Below are positions 1 to 9,063 of a stretch of DNA of 64,000 bases, in pieces. The stretch lies in contig JAIMBF010000002.1 of assembly GCA_023511585.1 (NCBI GenBank), forward strand, positions 1 through 64,000, in the 5' to 3' direction. Each line of letters opens with the position of its first letter. The first letter of the stretch is position 1. The translations under genes and the position numbers were made by a program. Below the pieces are notes generated by a model. That model saw only the letters and a list, made by a program, of their open reading frames with translations. It did not search any database and was not told the DNA's origin. The DNA is from Terriglobia bacterium. Lineage in GTDB: Bacteria > Pseudomonadota > Alphaproteobacteria > Acetobacterales > Acetobacteraceae.

Positions 1-407
1 TTGACCATCAGGCGATTGCCGTCGGGGGAGAAGTAGACATCGTCGTTGCCGCGATAGATTTTCAAATTCGGCGACGGATACTCCCAGACAATCTGCTTAT
101 TCGGCGCAACCTCGATCAAACGGTTGTTGCGCCGATCCGCAATGATGATCGGATAAGGCAGCGGCTTGCCCCAGGACGGCACAGGAGCCTGCCACGTGCC
201 TGTTGCCGGCGGCGGCGGCGGAAGCTTCACGCCGCTCGAAACCGCCCCGGCGCCACGCATCTCCGGCGTAACAACAATCGGTGTTCCTTCAGAATGAGAG
301 GGAGGAGCTCCCGCGGCAAGCGTGGGTAGCACGAGCGCGAGGCAGCAGGCGAAAATCGCGGCAGCAAGGCGGGTTTGCAGGCTCGCTCCATTCGCCATCG
401 CAGCCAT
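1..407 (-). CDS. Secreted beta-propeller (NHL/PQQ-like) protein, N-terminal part
   Basis: About 135 residues are visible and the gene runs off the left edge. The protein begins with a signal-peptide-like stretch (residues about 10-32, hydrophobic, ending in LAAGA), then a Pro-rich linker. After that come blade-like segments such as IIIADRRNNRLIEV and VYFSPDGNRLMV, typical of NHL/YVTN or PQQ-type beta-propellers. The start lies 8 bases past the stop of the upstream Spy-like gene, so the two are probably co-transcribed. A second ATG at 398 is an alternative start. Substrate or partner cannot be told; a periplasmic location is inferred from the signal peptide. Confidence 0.6.
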   Translation of the reverse strand, partial: MAAMANGASLQTRLAAAIFACCLALVLPTLAAGAPPSHSEGTPIVVTPEMRGAGAVSSGVKLPPPPPATGTWQAPVPSWGKPLPYPIIIADRRNNRLIEVAPNKQIVWEYPSPNLKIYRGNDDVYFSPDGNRLMV

Positions 408-415
408 TCACCCCG

Positions 416-940
416 TCACGGCGAAGAGCGCGGCGGCCCCATCCGGCCCATCATGCCGCGAGCGCGCGCTCGGAGCCCAGGAAGAAGCGCCATCGCTTTG
501 CTGCGTTGCGTTGGCGTCAGTGCGGGCAGCAATTTCTGGGCCGCCGTGTGAACCCTCGTATATGCTTCTTGGCGCGTTTCGAACATCCGGTTCATCATGT
601 CCTGGCGTTCCTGCCAGGTTGCGGTTCCCATCGCCTCGTACATCGTCTGATGCGCCCCGCGCATTTGCTCGGCGCTGGTTTTCACGGCTTCGGCATAGGC
701 GTCCCAGGCAGGCTCTTGGGTGGCGGTGATACCAAGTTCGCTCTTCAGCCCAGCAAGATAGCTCTCGGGATCCGCCATAAGGCCAAGGCCCACGCCCCGT
801 CCGCCTCCGCCCATCATGCCCGGACCCATCCCCATGCCCATACCCGGTCCTGGGCCAGCGGGTTGGGCCCATGCGCTGCCTGTTCCGCCGAGTAGGCCGA
901 AAGCCGCGGCCAGCGCTGCCAATTTCACCACTTTACGCAT
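416..940 (-). CDS. Spy/CpxP-like periplasmic LTXXQ protein
   Basis: A 174-residue protein with an N-terminal signal peptide ending near SAWAQ. A Gly/Met-rich tract (repeated GPGM, GMGM, GPGMMGGGG) follows, then a helical domain with the LTPTQR motif that marks the LTXXQ/Spy/CpxP family. Spy-type proteins are periplasmic ATP-independent chaperones induced by envelope stress, and CpxP-type proteins tune envelope stress signalling. The gene lies 64 bases downstream of a P-type ATPase and just upstream of a secreted propeller gene on the same strand. The Met-rich tract could bind soft metals; that is inference. Confidence 0.8.
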   Translation of the reverse strand: MRKVVKLAALAAAFGLLGGTGSAWAQPAGPGPGMGMGMGPGMMGGGGRGVGLGLMADPESYLAGLKSELGITATQEPAWDAYAEAVKTSAEQMRGAHQTMYEAMGTATWQERQDMMNRMFETRQEAYTRVHTAAQKLLPALTPTQRSKAMALLPGLRARARGMMGRMGPPRSSP

Positions 941-1004
941 CGGATGCCCCTTTACCTTACCCGCATCTATCTCACGAAAACCGCCGGCAGGGCATTGATC
1001 TGGA

Positions 1005-3389
1005 TCATGTTTCCCTGGCCAGCAGACGATCGTTGCCTCGCCCCACCCGGAATGCCGACATGACGGGGGCTTTCAGCTGGTCGAGAATCAAGGCGAATGC
1101 GACGGCAGCAAGGAAGACGGCGAGCAATAAGCGCCACGGCAGCGGGGCCATCAGCGTGCCGGAAAGAGCAAGAACGGACCCCAGCGCGACATCCGTCGCC
1201 GAGGATGCCAATACCCAGCCGCTCGGGCGCGAGCTCCATAGCCGACGCCGCTCGCGCAGTGTAAACAAGAGCGCCTGGTTGCCGAAGACCAAGGCTATGA
1301 ACGCCAAGGTCTGGAGGGGCTCGCCCACCAGCCCCCAACGCCAACGCGCGAAGATCAGAACGGTGATCGAGAAGCCGAGTTTGACCATGCCAAGCACGAT
1401 TGCGGCGGCCGTGATACCCCGCATGTGCCACCGGCTCGGCAGATTGTCTGCCACGGCGCGATCGGTCATCAGCGACATGCTGAGAAAGTCGTTCGTCACC
1501 AGCATGATCACCATGAGCACGGGCGTCATCACCGCTTGGCCGGTGAGAACGAGGCCGACCGCCAGAAACAGAACGATCTCGATTTTCTTGACGAGCATGT
1601 TCAGCGTGTAGATCAGCAATCGCTGAAACGCGATGCGGCCTTCTCGTACCGCCGAAAGGATCCCGGTAAGGCCCGGCTTGGTCAGCACCATCGCCGCAGC
1701 TGCCTTTGCGACGTCGGTTGCCGACGATACGGCGATCCCGATCTGTGCCTGGCGCAACGCGGGGGCATCGTTTGCGCCGTCGCCGCACATGCCGACAACA
1801 TGGCCTTGCCGCTGCAACGCGGTGACCAGCCGATATTTTTCTTCCGGCACGACGCGGGCGAAAATGCCGCACTCGCCGGGCTTCAGCCCTTTGCTGATGT
1901 GTTCGGGCGAACAAGCGCCTCCTTCGATTCCAACCTTGCGTGCGATGGCTATCGCGGTCGCCATCGAATCCCCCGTCACCATGACGGTATGAACCCCCAG
2001 CGCGCGCAGCTCTGCGATCAGCCGCGCGGAATCCTCGCGCGGCGGGTCGGAAAGCGCGACCAAGCCCACGATCTGCAATGATTTCGGCGGCCCGGCGGCG
2101 ACGGCAATGACGCGATGCCCCTCACGCGCAAGCTTATCGGCCATCTCTTCGGCATCCGGCGGCATTGCGGCGAGCGCCGAGAGGGCCTGCAGCGCGCCTT
2201 TCACGATCCGAAATTCCCGGCCGTCGGCATCGCGCCCGAAAGCTTCCGAAATTTTTGTTGTCGGGTCGAACGGCACAAAACGCTCGATGGATATTCCAGA
2301 AGCGGGGTTTCCATCTGCGGCCGCGGCGCGCCGGATTGTGGCATCGATCGGATCCCCGTCCCCTTCGGAGCTGGCGAGCGCGGCAAGCGACAAAACCCGC
2401 GTGCGGTCATAACCCGGCAACGGCACCACCGCAGCCACCGCCAGCACGTTCTGCGTGAGGGTTCCGGTCTTATCCGAGCACAGCACGTCCATGGTTGCCG
2501 CCTCGTGCGCGGCGGAAAGCCGCGTCAGCAACACCCCGCGCCGGGCCAAGACCTGTGCGGTCAGGGCTGCGGAGAGGGTGAACGTCGCGGGCAGCGCGAC
2601 CGGCACCGAAGCGAGCAGGGCCGTCAAGGCAAGACGAACGAGCTCCGAGGGTGGAAAGGCTCGGAAGACGGCATAGGCGATCAGCAGCACGGCGATGGTG
2701 CCGTTCACCGCGGCAAGATTTCGTGTTGCGGCGAAGACCGCCTTTTGCTCGCTGCTTGCGGCATGGGCAATGCGCACCAACTCGGCGGTACGGCCGAAAA
2801 AGGTCTTCGCGCCGGTCGCGGTGACCTCTGCGATGGCTTCGCCGCAGCGGATTAAGGCGCCCGCGTAAACCTGACTGCCGGGCCCTGCTTCGACCGGCAC
2901 CGATTCCCCCGTGAGCAGGGATTGATCGACAAGCACCTCGCCCGTCAGCACGCGTGCATCGGCCGGCACGACTGCGCCCAGGCGCAATCTTACCGCGTCG
3001 CCGGGAACAATTTCGGCCGCGGGCAGCCGGACCCAGGCACCGTCGCGGGCAACCCAAGCGGTCGGCGCAAGCTGCCGTTTCAGCGCTGCAAGCGCGGCGT
3101 TCGCGCGGCTCTCCTGGAAGAAGCCGAGAAGCATGTTGAAGAGAAGCAGGAAGGCAACCACCGCTGCCTCGAGAACCTCTCCCAGCGCGAGTTGCAACGC
3201 GATGGTGGCCTCCAGCATCCATGGCACCGGCGCCCAGAATTTGGCCAAGAGCAACCGCCAGCGCGCCGGGGTTTCCTCGGCCACGGCATTCGGTCCGAAT
3301 TCGCGCAGCCGTCTCTCGGCCTCGGCGCTGGAAATGCCAAGGGATGCCTGCGGCTCATCGGCCTGCTTAAGAGACGCCGCCTCCGTCAT
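1005..3389 (-). CDS. Plasma-membrane type (P3A) proton-efflux P-type ATPase
   Basis: About 794 residues, the usual size for prokaryotic P3A ATPases. Visible are the actuator motif LTGESVPVE, the phosphorylation motif SDKTGTLT with the acylated Asp near residue 306, the hinge motif CGDGANDAPAL near residue 533, and hydrophobic segments at both ends. P3A pumps export H+ at the expense of ATP, which fits cytoplasmic pH control in acid-exposed bacteria. No N-terminal heavy-metal-binding domain or CPx motif is seen, which argues against a copper or zinc pump. ATG at 3389 is preferred over the GTG one codon upstream because AAAGG lies 5 bases before it. It heads a leftward run with the Spy-like and propeller genes. 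Confidence 0.9.
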   Translation of the reverse strand: MTEAASLKQADEPQASLGISSAEAERRLREFGPNAVAEETPARWRLLLAKFWAPVPWMLEATIALQLALGEVLEAAVVAFLLLFNMLLGFFQESRANAALAALKRQLAPTAWVARDGAWVRLPAAEIVPGDAVRLRLGAVVPADARVLTGEVLVDQSLLTGESVPVEAGPGSQVYAGALIRCGEAIAEVTATGAKTFFGRTAELVRIAHAASSEQKAVFAATRNLAAVNGTIAVLLIAYAVFRAFPPSELVRLALTALLASVPVALPATFTLSAALTAQVLARRGVLLTRLSAAHEAATMDVLCSDKTGTLTQNVLAVAAVVPLPGYDRTRVLSLAALASSEGDGDPIDATIRRAAAADGNPASGISIERFVPFDPTTKISEAFGRDADGREFRIVKGALQALSALAAMPPDAEEMADKLAREGHRVIAVAAGPPKSLQIVGLVALSDPPREDSARLIAELRALGVHTVMVTGDSMATAIAIARKVGIEGGACSPEHISKGLKPGECGIFARVVPEEKYRLVTALQRQGHVVGMCGDGANDAPALRQAQIGIAVSSATDVAKAAAAMVLTKPGLTGILSAVREGRIAFQRLLIYTLNMLVKKIEIVLFLAVGLVLTGQAVMTPVLMVIMLVTNDFLSMSLMTDRAVADNLPSRWHMRGITAAAIVLGMVKLGFSITVLIFARWRWGLVGEPLQTLAFIALVFGNQALLFTLRERRRLWSSRPSGWVLASSATDVALGSVLALSGTLMAPLPWRLLLAVFLAAVAFALILDQLKAPVMSAFRVGRGNDRLLARET

Positions 3390-3398
3390 CACCGCCTT

Positions 3399-3431
3399 TC
3401 TGCAAAATGAGCAAGCCGGCGTGCCGGCTTG
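3399..3431 (-). terminator. Hairpin terminator of the dehydratase/aldolase operon
   Basis: Positions 3412-3419 (CAAGCCGG) and 3424-3431 (CCGGCTTG) form a perfect 8-bp stem with a 4-base loop. Read leftward the hairpin is followed by CTCATTTTGC, a short T-run. It sits about 60 bases past the stop of the altronate-dehydratase-like gene and just before the ATPase start, so it would separate two leftward units. Termination is inferred. Confidence 0.5.
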
Positions 3432-3490
3432 GCCGCGCCTCCTTCCCGGAGGGGGATCAAGAGCAAACCCCGCAATACTCTATGGGCACT

Positions 3491-5011
3491 TTAGACGGTT
3501 GCGCCGATTTGCCAGGGAGCGAATTCGGAAGCGCCGAAATCAAACTGCTCGCTTTTTGTTTTCTCACCGGAAGCGACGCGCAATATCATTTCAAAAATGC
3601 GCTCGCCGCATTGCTGAACGGTTTCATCCCCGTCCAGAATGGTGCCGCAGTTGATATCCATATCGTCTTCCATGCGCCGATACATGGGCGTGTTCGTGGC
3701 GAGCTTGATCGAGGGGGCAGGTTTGCAGCCGAACACGCTGCCGCGCCCGGTGGTGAAACACACCAAATTGGCTCCGCCCGCAACCTGGCCGGTGGCGGCA
3801 ACCGGGTCGTAGCCCGGCGTGTCCATGAACACGAAACCCTTCGCCCGCACCGGCTCGGCATACCGCACGACATCCACCAGATTGGTGCTGCCGGCCTTGG
3901 CCATCGCGCCGAGCGATTTCTCCAGGATCGTGGTCAGCCCCCCGGCCTTGTTGCCCGGCGAGGGATTGGCGTTGAGCTCCGCACCCTCGCGCGCGGTGTA
4001 TTCCTCCCACCAGCGCATCAAGGCCACCAGCTTCTCCCCCACTTCGCGCGAGACGGCGCGGCGGGTGAGAAGATGTTCGGCGCCGTAGGTCTCCGTCGTT
4101 TCCGAAAGAATCACCGTGCCGCCGTGCCGCACCACGAGATCGGAGGCGACCCCCAGCGCCGGGTTGGCGGAAATGCCGGAATAGCCGTCGGAACCGCCGC
4201 ACTGCAGCGCGACAATGAGTTCGCTTGCCGGCACCGGTTCACGTCGAACCTGGTTGGCTTCGGCAAGCACTTCGCGCACAAACGCAATCCCCGCTTCCAC
4301 GGTTTTGCGGGTGCCGCCCATCGCCTGAATGTCCATGGCCCGCAAACGGCCGGCGAGGCGCTGCTCTTCCATCAAGCCGCCGATTTGGTTCACCTCACAG
4401 CCCAACCCCAACGCCACCACGTGCGAGAAATTCACGTGTCGGGCATAGCCGCCGAGGACGCGCCGCAAGAGCTTGAGCGGTTCACCCTCCGCCATGCCGC
4501 AGCCGGTTTTGTGCGTCAGCGCCACGACGCCGTCCACATTCGGATAATCGGCCAGCGGATCATCATTGCGGAACGGATTGCGCTGAAACGCGCCGGCAAT
4601 CAGGTTGGCGACATGGGCGCTGCAGTTCACGCTGGTAAGAATGCCGATGTAGTTGCGCGTGGCCACCCGTCCGTCGGCGCGCCGAATACCCAAAAACGTG
4701 CGCGGCGGATCGATATAGTCAGTCGGCCGCACATCCACCCCGAAAGCATAATCGCGGGCGAAGTTGCCCATACCGCAATTGTGCACGTGCACGTGCCGCC
4801 CCGGCGCGATCGCTTCCATGGCGAAGCCGATGATCTGGCCGTAGCGGCGCACCGGTTCGCCCGCGGCGTGCGGGCGTATCGCGACCTTGTGGCCGGCCGG
4901 AATGCGGTCTTGCGCCACCACCCCTTCCGCCACCGGCGTTCCGGGCAGCAGCGTGACGCGGGCGATCACCACGCCATCATCGGGATGCAAACGAATAACC
5001 GGGGCAACCAT
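3491..5011 (-). CDS. uxaA: Altronate dehydratase / galactarate dehydratase family (UxaA-type)
   Basis: A 506-residue protein matching full-length UxaA/GarD architecture: an N-terminal SAF domain (residues about 1-95, containing GRHVHVHN) and the large C-terminal dehydratase domain. Family motifs include QCGGSDGYSGISANP, NPSPGNKAGG and TTGRGSVFG. The family removes water from C6 sugar acids such as altronate or galactarate to give 2-keto-3-deoxy (or 5-keto-4-deoxy) sugar acids. The SAF end and HVHN motif look more like UxaA than GarD, but the true substrate is not decided by sequence. It follows the aldolase gene by 23 bases with a GAGGGAGAG ribosome site, so the two form an operon that dehydrates and then cleaves. 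Confidence 0.85.
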   Translation of the reverse strand: MVAPVIRLHPDDGVVIARVTLLPGTPVAEGVVAQDRIPAGHKVAIRPHAAGEPVRRYGQIIGFAMEAIAPGRHVHVHNCGMGNFARDYAFGVDVRPTDYIDPPRTFLGIRRADGRVATRNYIGILTSVNCSAHVANLIAGAFQRNPFRNDDPLADYPNVDGVVALTHKTGCGMAEGEPLKLLRRVLGGYARHVNFSHVVALGLGCEVNQIGGLMEEQRLAGRLRAMDIQAMGGTRKTVEAGIAFVREVLAEANQVRREPVPASELIVALQCGGSDGYSGISANPALGVASDLVVRHGGTVILSETTETYGAEHLLTRRAVSREVGEKLVALMRWWEEYTAREGAELNANPSPGNKAGGLTTILEKSLGAMAKAGSTNLVDVVRYAEPVRAKGFVFMDTPGYDPVAATGQVAGGANLVCFTTGRGSVFGCKPAPSIKLATNTPMYRRMEDDMDINCGTILDGDETVQQCGERIFEMILRVASGEKTKSEQFDFGASEFAPWQIGATV

Positions 5012-5038
5012 GCACGTCTCTCCCTCGCGATTTGATCC

Positions 5039-5815
5039 TTACATTTTGTCCTTGGCCCCTTCGCGAACCGCCTGCACCGCGGCGCGCGCGGCCTGAAGCA
5101 AAAGCCCACTGTCGTTGAGGATAGTCACAAAGCGAAACCCCATCCCCAAGGCGCGCACGGCGTAGGCAGGGCTCGCACAATGAATGCCGGCTGCGATGCC
5201 GCGTTTGGCGGTTTCCGCGATGAGACGGTCATAGATCGCCAAAATTTGCGGCTCCTCGCGGTCCATGCGCGGCGGCAGCCCGAGCGAGAAACCGAGATCC
5301 GAAGGCCCCACGTAGATGGCATCAATTCCGGGAACGTCCAGGATAGCCTCAAGGTTATCCAGCGCTTGCTGCGTTTCGATCATCGGGATGCAGGCGATCT
5401 CTTCGTTCGCGGTGCTCTGATAACCCACCGATTGGCCGTAAATTCCGGCGCGGATCGGGCCGTTGCTGCGCATTCCCTGTGGCGGATATTTGCATGCCGC
5501 AATGAACGCCTCCGCCTGGGCGCGGGTATTCACCATAGGGCAGATCACGCCATAGGCGCCTGCATCAAGGACTTTGCCGATAATGCCCGGCTCGTTCCAA
5601 GGAACGCGCACCATCGGCACCACCGGGTGCACCTGCATGGCCTGGAAACAGGCCACCATGGAAAGATAATCCTGCACGCCGTGCTGCAGATCCACCGTCA
5701 CGCTATCCCAGCCCGCCTGCGCCATCACTTCGGCGGAAAACCCCGCAGGAATAGCCAGCCACCCATTCACCGTGGCCTTGCCTTCGCGCCAGCGTTGTTT
5801 GAGTTTATTTGTCAT
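5039..5815 (-). CDS. HpcH/HpaI-type class II pyruvate aldolase
   Basis: About 258 residues covering the whole HpcH/HpaI (4-hydroxy-2-oxoheptanedioate / 2-dehydro-3-deoxyglucarate aldolase) domain. Seen are TVDLQHGVQDY near the N terminus, the Arg in PMVRVPW, and the metal-site region YVGPSDLGFSLG with an upstream IETQ. These metal-dependent aldolases split 2-keto acids into pyruvate and an aldehyde such as tartronate semialdehyde. With the UxaA-type dehydratase downstream it makes a plausible sugar-acid breakdown pair. ATG at 5815 is chosen over the GTG at 5818. A promoter-like sequence lies 27 bases upstream. Confidence 0.88.
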   Translation of the reverse strand: MTNKLKQRWREGKATVNGWLAIPAGFSAEVMAQAGWDSVTVDLQHGVQDYLSMVACFQAMQVHPVVPMVRVPWNEPGIIGKVLDAGAYGVICPMVNTRAQAEAFIAACKYPPQGMRSNGPIRAGIYGQSVGYQSTANEEIACIPMIETQQALDNLEAILDVPGIDAIYVGPSDLGFSLGLPPRMDREEPQILAIYDRLIAETAKRGIAAGIHCASPAYAVRALGMGFRFVTILNDSGLLLQAARAAVQAVREGAKDKM

Positions 5816-5841
5816 CACCGATGCCTTTCCTGCCCTTCTCT

Positions 5842-5870
5842 ATGCTAGGGCAGGCAAGCAGAGGCGTCAA
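5842..5870 (-). promoter_or_regulatory. Putative sigma-70 promoter of aldolase-dehydratase operon
   Basis: On the minus strand TTGACG (5865-5870) is followed after exactly 17 bases by TAGCAT (5842-5847), a 5/6 match to the -35 box and 4/6 to the -10 box. It sits in the 93-bp gap between the divergent aldolase and FAD-oxidase genes and points at the aldolase. No operator repeat or neighbouring regulator gene is evident. Confidence 0.5.
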
Positions 5871-5908
5871 AGCCGGCGGCACCGCGTTGCCGGAAAGGGA
5901 GGCCCGCA

Positions 5909-7288
5909 ATGTTGCACCAGATTGACCCGGTTCTTACTGCCGCTCAGGCCTTTCTTGGCGAGCGGATTTCCCGCAACGCCGCGATCCGCGAGCAGCATAG
6001 CCACGGCGAGGACACCAACCCGCCCGCACTGCCCGATGCGGTGGCGTTCGTAGAAACGACCGAGGAGGTGGCGAAAATTTTGGCGCTCTGCAATCGCTAC
6101 CGGGTTCCCGTCGTGCCGTTTGGAGCAGGGACCTCGCTCGAAGGCCATGTAACGCCGATCCGCGGCGGCCTTTCGCTCGATCTCAGCCGGATGAACAGAA
6201 TTTTGGAAGTGAATGCCGAAGATATGGATTGCCGGGTGGAAGCCGGCGTCACCCGCCAAGCCTTGAATGCGCATTTGCGCGACCTCGGCCTGTTCTTTCC
6301 GGTTGATCCGGGCAGCGAGTGTACCTTGGGCGGCATGTGCGCCACGCGGGCCAGCGGCACCAATGCCGTGCGATACGGCACGATCCGCGAAAACGTTCTG
6401 GGTCTTACCGTTGTGCTGGCCGATGGGCGAGTGATCCAAACCGGCCGGCGCGTGCGCAAATCGGCAACCGGCTATGATCTGACCCGTCTCTTTATCGGCT
6501 CCGAAGGCACTCTGGGGGTGATCACCGAAATCCAGCTCCGCTTGCATGGCATACCGGAGGCGATGTCGGCGGCCGTTTGCCAGTTCGCCGACCTCAAGGG
6601 AACAGTGGAAACGGTGGTGGATGTGATGCAGGCGGGCATTCCGGTCGCGCGCATGGAGTTTCTGGACGACGTTCAGATGCGCGCGGCAATTGCTTTCTCG
6701 AAGCTGGAAGGATTTGCCGCGCGCCCGACGCTGTTCTTTGAATTCCACGGCACGCATGCCTCGGTGATCGAACAGGCGAAGCTTGCCGAGGCTCTTGCGC
6801 AAGAGCACGGCGGATCGGATTTTCGTTGGGCTACGGAAACGACAGAGCGTAGTCGCCTCTGGAAAGCCCGGCATGATGCGTATTGGGCAGCGCTTGCGCT
6901 GCGGCCGGGGTATCGGGCGCTGACCACGGATGCGATCGTGCCCATTTCACGCCTTCCGGAAGCTATTTTGGGCGCGCGGGCGGATATCGACGCGTCCGGC
7001 TTCACGGCGCCGATGGTGGGACACGTGGGGGATGGCAATTTCCATACGGTGATCTTGTTTCCGCCGGAGCCGGGTGCGTTGGAACGGGCCTGGGCGCTGG
7101 ATCGCAAGATCGTAGCGCGGGCGTTGGCACTTGGCGGATCTTGCAGCGGCGAGCACGGCGTGGGCCTCGGCAAGCGCGAATTTCTGGAGCAAGAGCACGG
7201 CGCCGGAGCGCTGGCGGTGATGCGCAGCCTCAAGGCAACGCTCGACCCGCACGGAATTTTGAACCCCGGAAAAATTTTCCTGAACTGA
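5909..7288 (+). CDS. FAD-linked D-lactate dehydrogenase / glycolate oxidase subunit (GlcD/Dld type)
   Basis: 459 residues, the normal length for the family. An N-terminal FAD-binding PCMH domain includes VVPFGAGTSLEGH, the conserved segment GGMCATRASGTNAVRYGT and the ATGYDLTRLFIGSEGTLG motif. The C-terminal oxidase domain ends with SCSGEHGVGLGKR and LDPHGILNPGK. Members oxidise D-lactate, glycolate or other 2-hydroxy acids and pass electrons to cytochrome or quinone. The start has GGGAGG 7 bases upstream. It is divergent from the aldolase operon, so it may process a 2-hydroxy acid made nearby; the substrate is inferred only at family level. Confidence 0.88.
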   Translation: MLHQIDPVLTAAQAFLGERISRNAAIREQHSHGEDTNPPALPDAVAFVETTEEVAKILALCNRYRVPVVPFGAGTSLEGHVTPIRGGLSLDLSRMNRILEVNAEDMDCRVEAGVTRQALNAHLRDLGLFFPVDPGSECTLGGMCATRASGTNAVRYGTIRENVLGLTVVLADGRVIQTGRRVRKSATGYDLTRLFIGSEGTLGVITEIQLRLHGIPEAMSAAVCQFADLKGTVETVVDVMQAGIPVARMEFLDDVQMRAAIAFSKLEGFAARPTLFFEFHGTHASVIEQAKLAEALAQEHGGSDFRWATETTERSRLWKARHDAYWAALALRPGYRALTTDAIVPISRLPEAILGARADIDASGFTAPMVGHVGDGNFHTVILFPPEPGALERAWALDRKIVARALALGGSCSGEHGVGLGKREFLEQEHGAGALAVMRSLKATLDPHGILNPGKIFLN

Positions 7289-7417
7289 GCCGTTTTTGGC
7301 GGCGGTCGAGCGCGCTCGCCAGCTTTGCGCCCCTCTTGCCCGCTTACGGCTTCCCTCGCCGGCAGGGGCGGTTTAGCATTTCCTTCGCGTCAGCGGCTGA
7401 CGAGGGAGGAGAAGCCC

Positions 7418-9040
7418 ATGAAAGCAGGCACCGCTATTGCTGAAATCCTCAAGCGCGAGGGGATCGAGATTCTCGCCGGCTACCCCGTGAACCACTTGTT
7501 CGAGTTTGCGGCCGAAGCGGATATCCGGCCGATTGTAGTGCGTCAGGAGCGGATCGGCCTGCATATCGCCGATGCCATTTCGCGGCTCTCCTCGGGACGG
7601 AAGATCGGGGTGTTTTGCATGCAGCACGGTCCCGGCGCGGAGAACGCCTTTGGCGGCGTGGCTCAGGCCTTCGGCGAATCGGCCCCCATTCTGGTGCTGC
7701 CGATGGGCTATCCGCGGCGCTTGGCCTACGTTCCACCGAATTTCAACTCGGTCATCAGTATGCGCACGGTAACCAAGTCGGCGGAGCCGATCTTCTTGCC
7801 GGCCGAAATTCCAAACATTTTCCGCCGCGCGTTTTCGCGGTTGCGCAATGGCCGCGGCGGCCCGGTGTTGGTGGAAATCCCGAACGACATTTGGAACGAA
7901 GAAGTGCCCGAACCGCTTGCCTATGAACCGGTTTCCTTTACGCGCTACGGGCCGGATCCGGCGGATGTGAAAAAGGCGGCCGCGATTCTTGCGAAAGCTC
8001 AACGGCTGGTCATCTACGCGGGGCAAGGCGTGCACTATGCCCGCGCTTGGGATTCGCTCAAAGCGCTCGCGGAACGCTTGGCGGCGCCGGTGGTCACCAG
8101 CCTTGGCGGGAAAAGCGCTTTTCCGGAAACGCACCCGCTTGCACTGGGCTCCGGCGGCGTTTCGTTCCCGAAGACGGTCTTTGAATTCCTGCGCAAGGCG
8201 GATGTTATTTTCGGAATCGGCTGCAGTTTCACCGAAAGCTCCTTCGCCGTGAAAATTCCCTCCGGCAAGCGCATCGTCCATGCCACGCTGGATCCCGATC
8301 ATCTGAACAAGGACGTGCGGGCCGATGTTGCGTTGGTGGGCGATGCCGAGCTCGTTCTGCAGGCGTTGCTGGCGGAATTGCCTTCGGCACGTCGGGACAG
8401 TGCGGATGTGGTCGGTGAAATCGCTAGTGTTCGGGAAGGTTGGCTGAAGGAGTGGATGCCCAAGCTCACGTCCGGCGAAGTGCCGCTGACGCCCTATCGG
8501 GTGATTTGGGATTTGCTGCACACGGTGGATCTTCACAACACCATCATCACCCACGATGCGGGAAGTCCGCGCGACCAGCTTGCCCCGTTTTGGACCGCCG
8601 TCGAACCGCTTTCTTATATCGGCTGGGGGAAAACCACACAGCTTGGCTACGGGCTTGGCCTCGCCATGGGCGCCAAGCTCTCTCACCCGGACAAGCTTTG
8701 CATCAATGTCTGGGGCGACTCGGCGATCGGCTTTACCGGAATGGATATTGAAACCGCCGTGCGCGAGCGGATTCCGATCCTCTCCATTCTCTTTAACAAT
8801 TTCTCGATGGCCATCGAATTGAAAGTGATGCCTATTTCTACCCAAAAATATCGCGCAACCGATATTTCGGGTGACTATGCTGCGCTCGCGCGGGCACTGG
8901 GTGCCTATGGCGAACGCGTGACGACGCCTGAGGAGATTGTCCCGGCGATCAAGCGCGGAATCGCGGAAACAAACGCGGGCAGGCCTGCCTTGCTGGAATT
9001 CATCACCGCAAAAGAAACCGCGATTTCAAAATTCGTCTGA
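7418..9040 (+). CDS. Thiamine-diphosphate-dependent enzyme, acetolactate-synthase-like
   Basis: 540 residues with the three-domain ThDP fold. The N-terminal domain carries the cofactor-activating Glu in VVRQERIGLHIADA, the centre is a Rossmann-like domain, and the C-terminal cofactor site runs from WGDSAIGFTG to LFNN. ATG at 7418 is chosen because GAGGGAGGAG lies just before it; longer starts lack a ribosome site and read through non-coding sequence. It belongs to the large acetolactate synthase / benzoylformate decarboxylase / oxalyl-CoA decarboxylase superfamily. The retained Glu argues against a typical glyoxylate carboligase, which lacks it. The substrate is unknown; placement after the FAD oxidase suggests 2-keto acid chemistry. 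Confidence 0.8.
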   Translation: MKAGTAIAEILKREGIEILAGYPVNHLFEFAAEADIRPIVVRQERIGLHIADAISRLSSGRKIGVFCMQHGPGAENAFGGVAQAFGESAPILVLPMGYPRRLAYVPPNFNSVISMRTVTKSAEPIFLPAEIPNIFRRAFSRLRNGRGGPVLVEIPNDIWNEEVPEPLAYEPVSFTRYGPDPADVKKAAAILAKAQRLVIYAGQGVHYARAWDSLKALAERLAAPVVTSLGGKSAFPETHPLALGSGGVSFPKTVFEFLRKADVIFGIGCSFTESSFAVKIPSGKRIVHATLDPDHLNKDVRADVALVGDAELVLQALLAELPSARRDSADVVGEIASVREGWLKEWMPKLTSGEVPLTPYRVIWDLLHTVDLHNTIITHDAGSPRDQLAPFWTAVEPLSYIGWGKTTQLGYGLGLAMGAKLSHPDKLCINVWGDSAIGFTGMDIETAVRERIPILSILFNNFSMAIELKVMPISTQKYRATDISGDYAALARALGAYGERVTTPEEIVPAIKRGIAETNAGRPALLEFITAKETAISKFV

Positions 9041-9063
9041 TTGCGGCGTGTTTGAAAGCAAGC

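Noticed and set aside
3407-5035. 542-codon rightward frame opposite the dehydratase gene
   Set aside because: It is a His/Gly/Arg-rich antisense shadow of a well-supported gene, a common effect of GC-rich codon bias.
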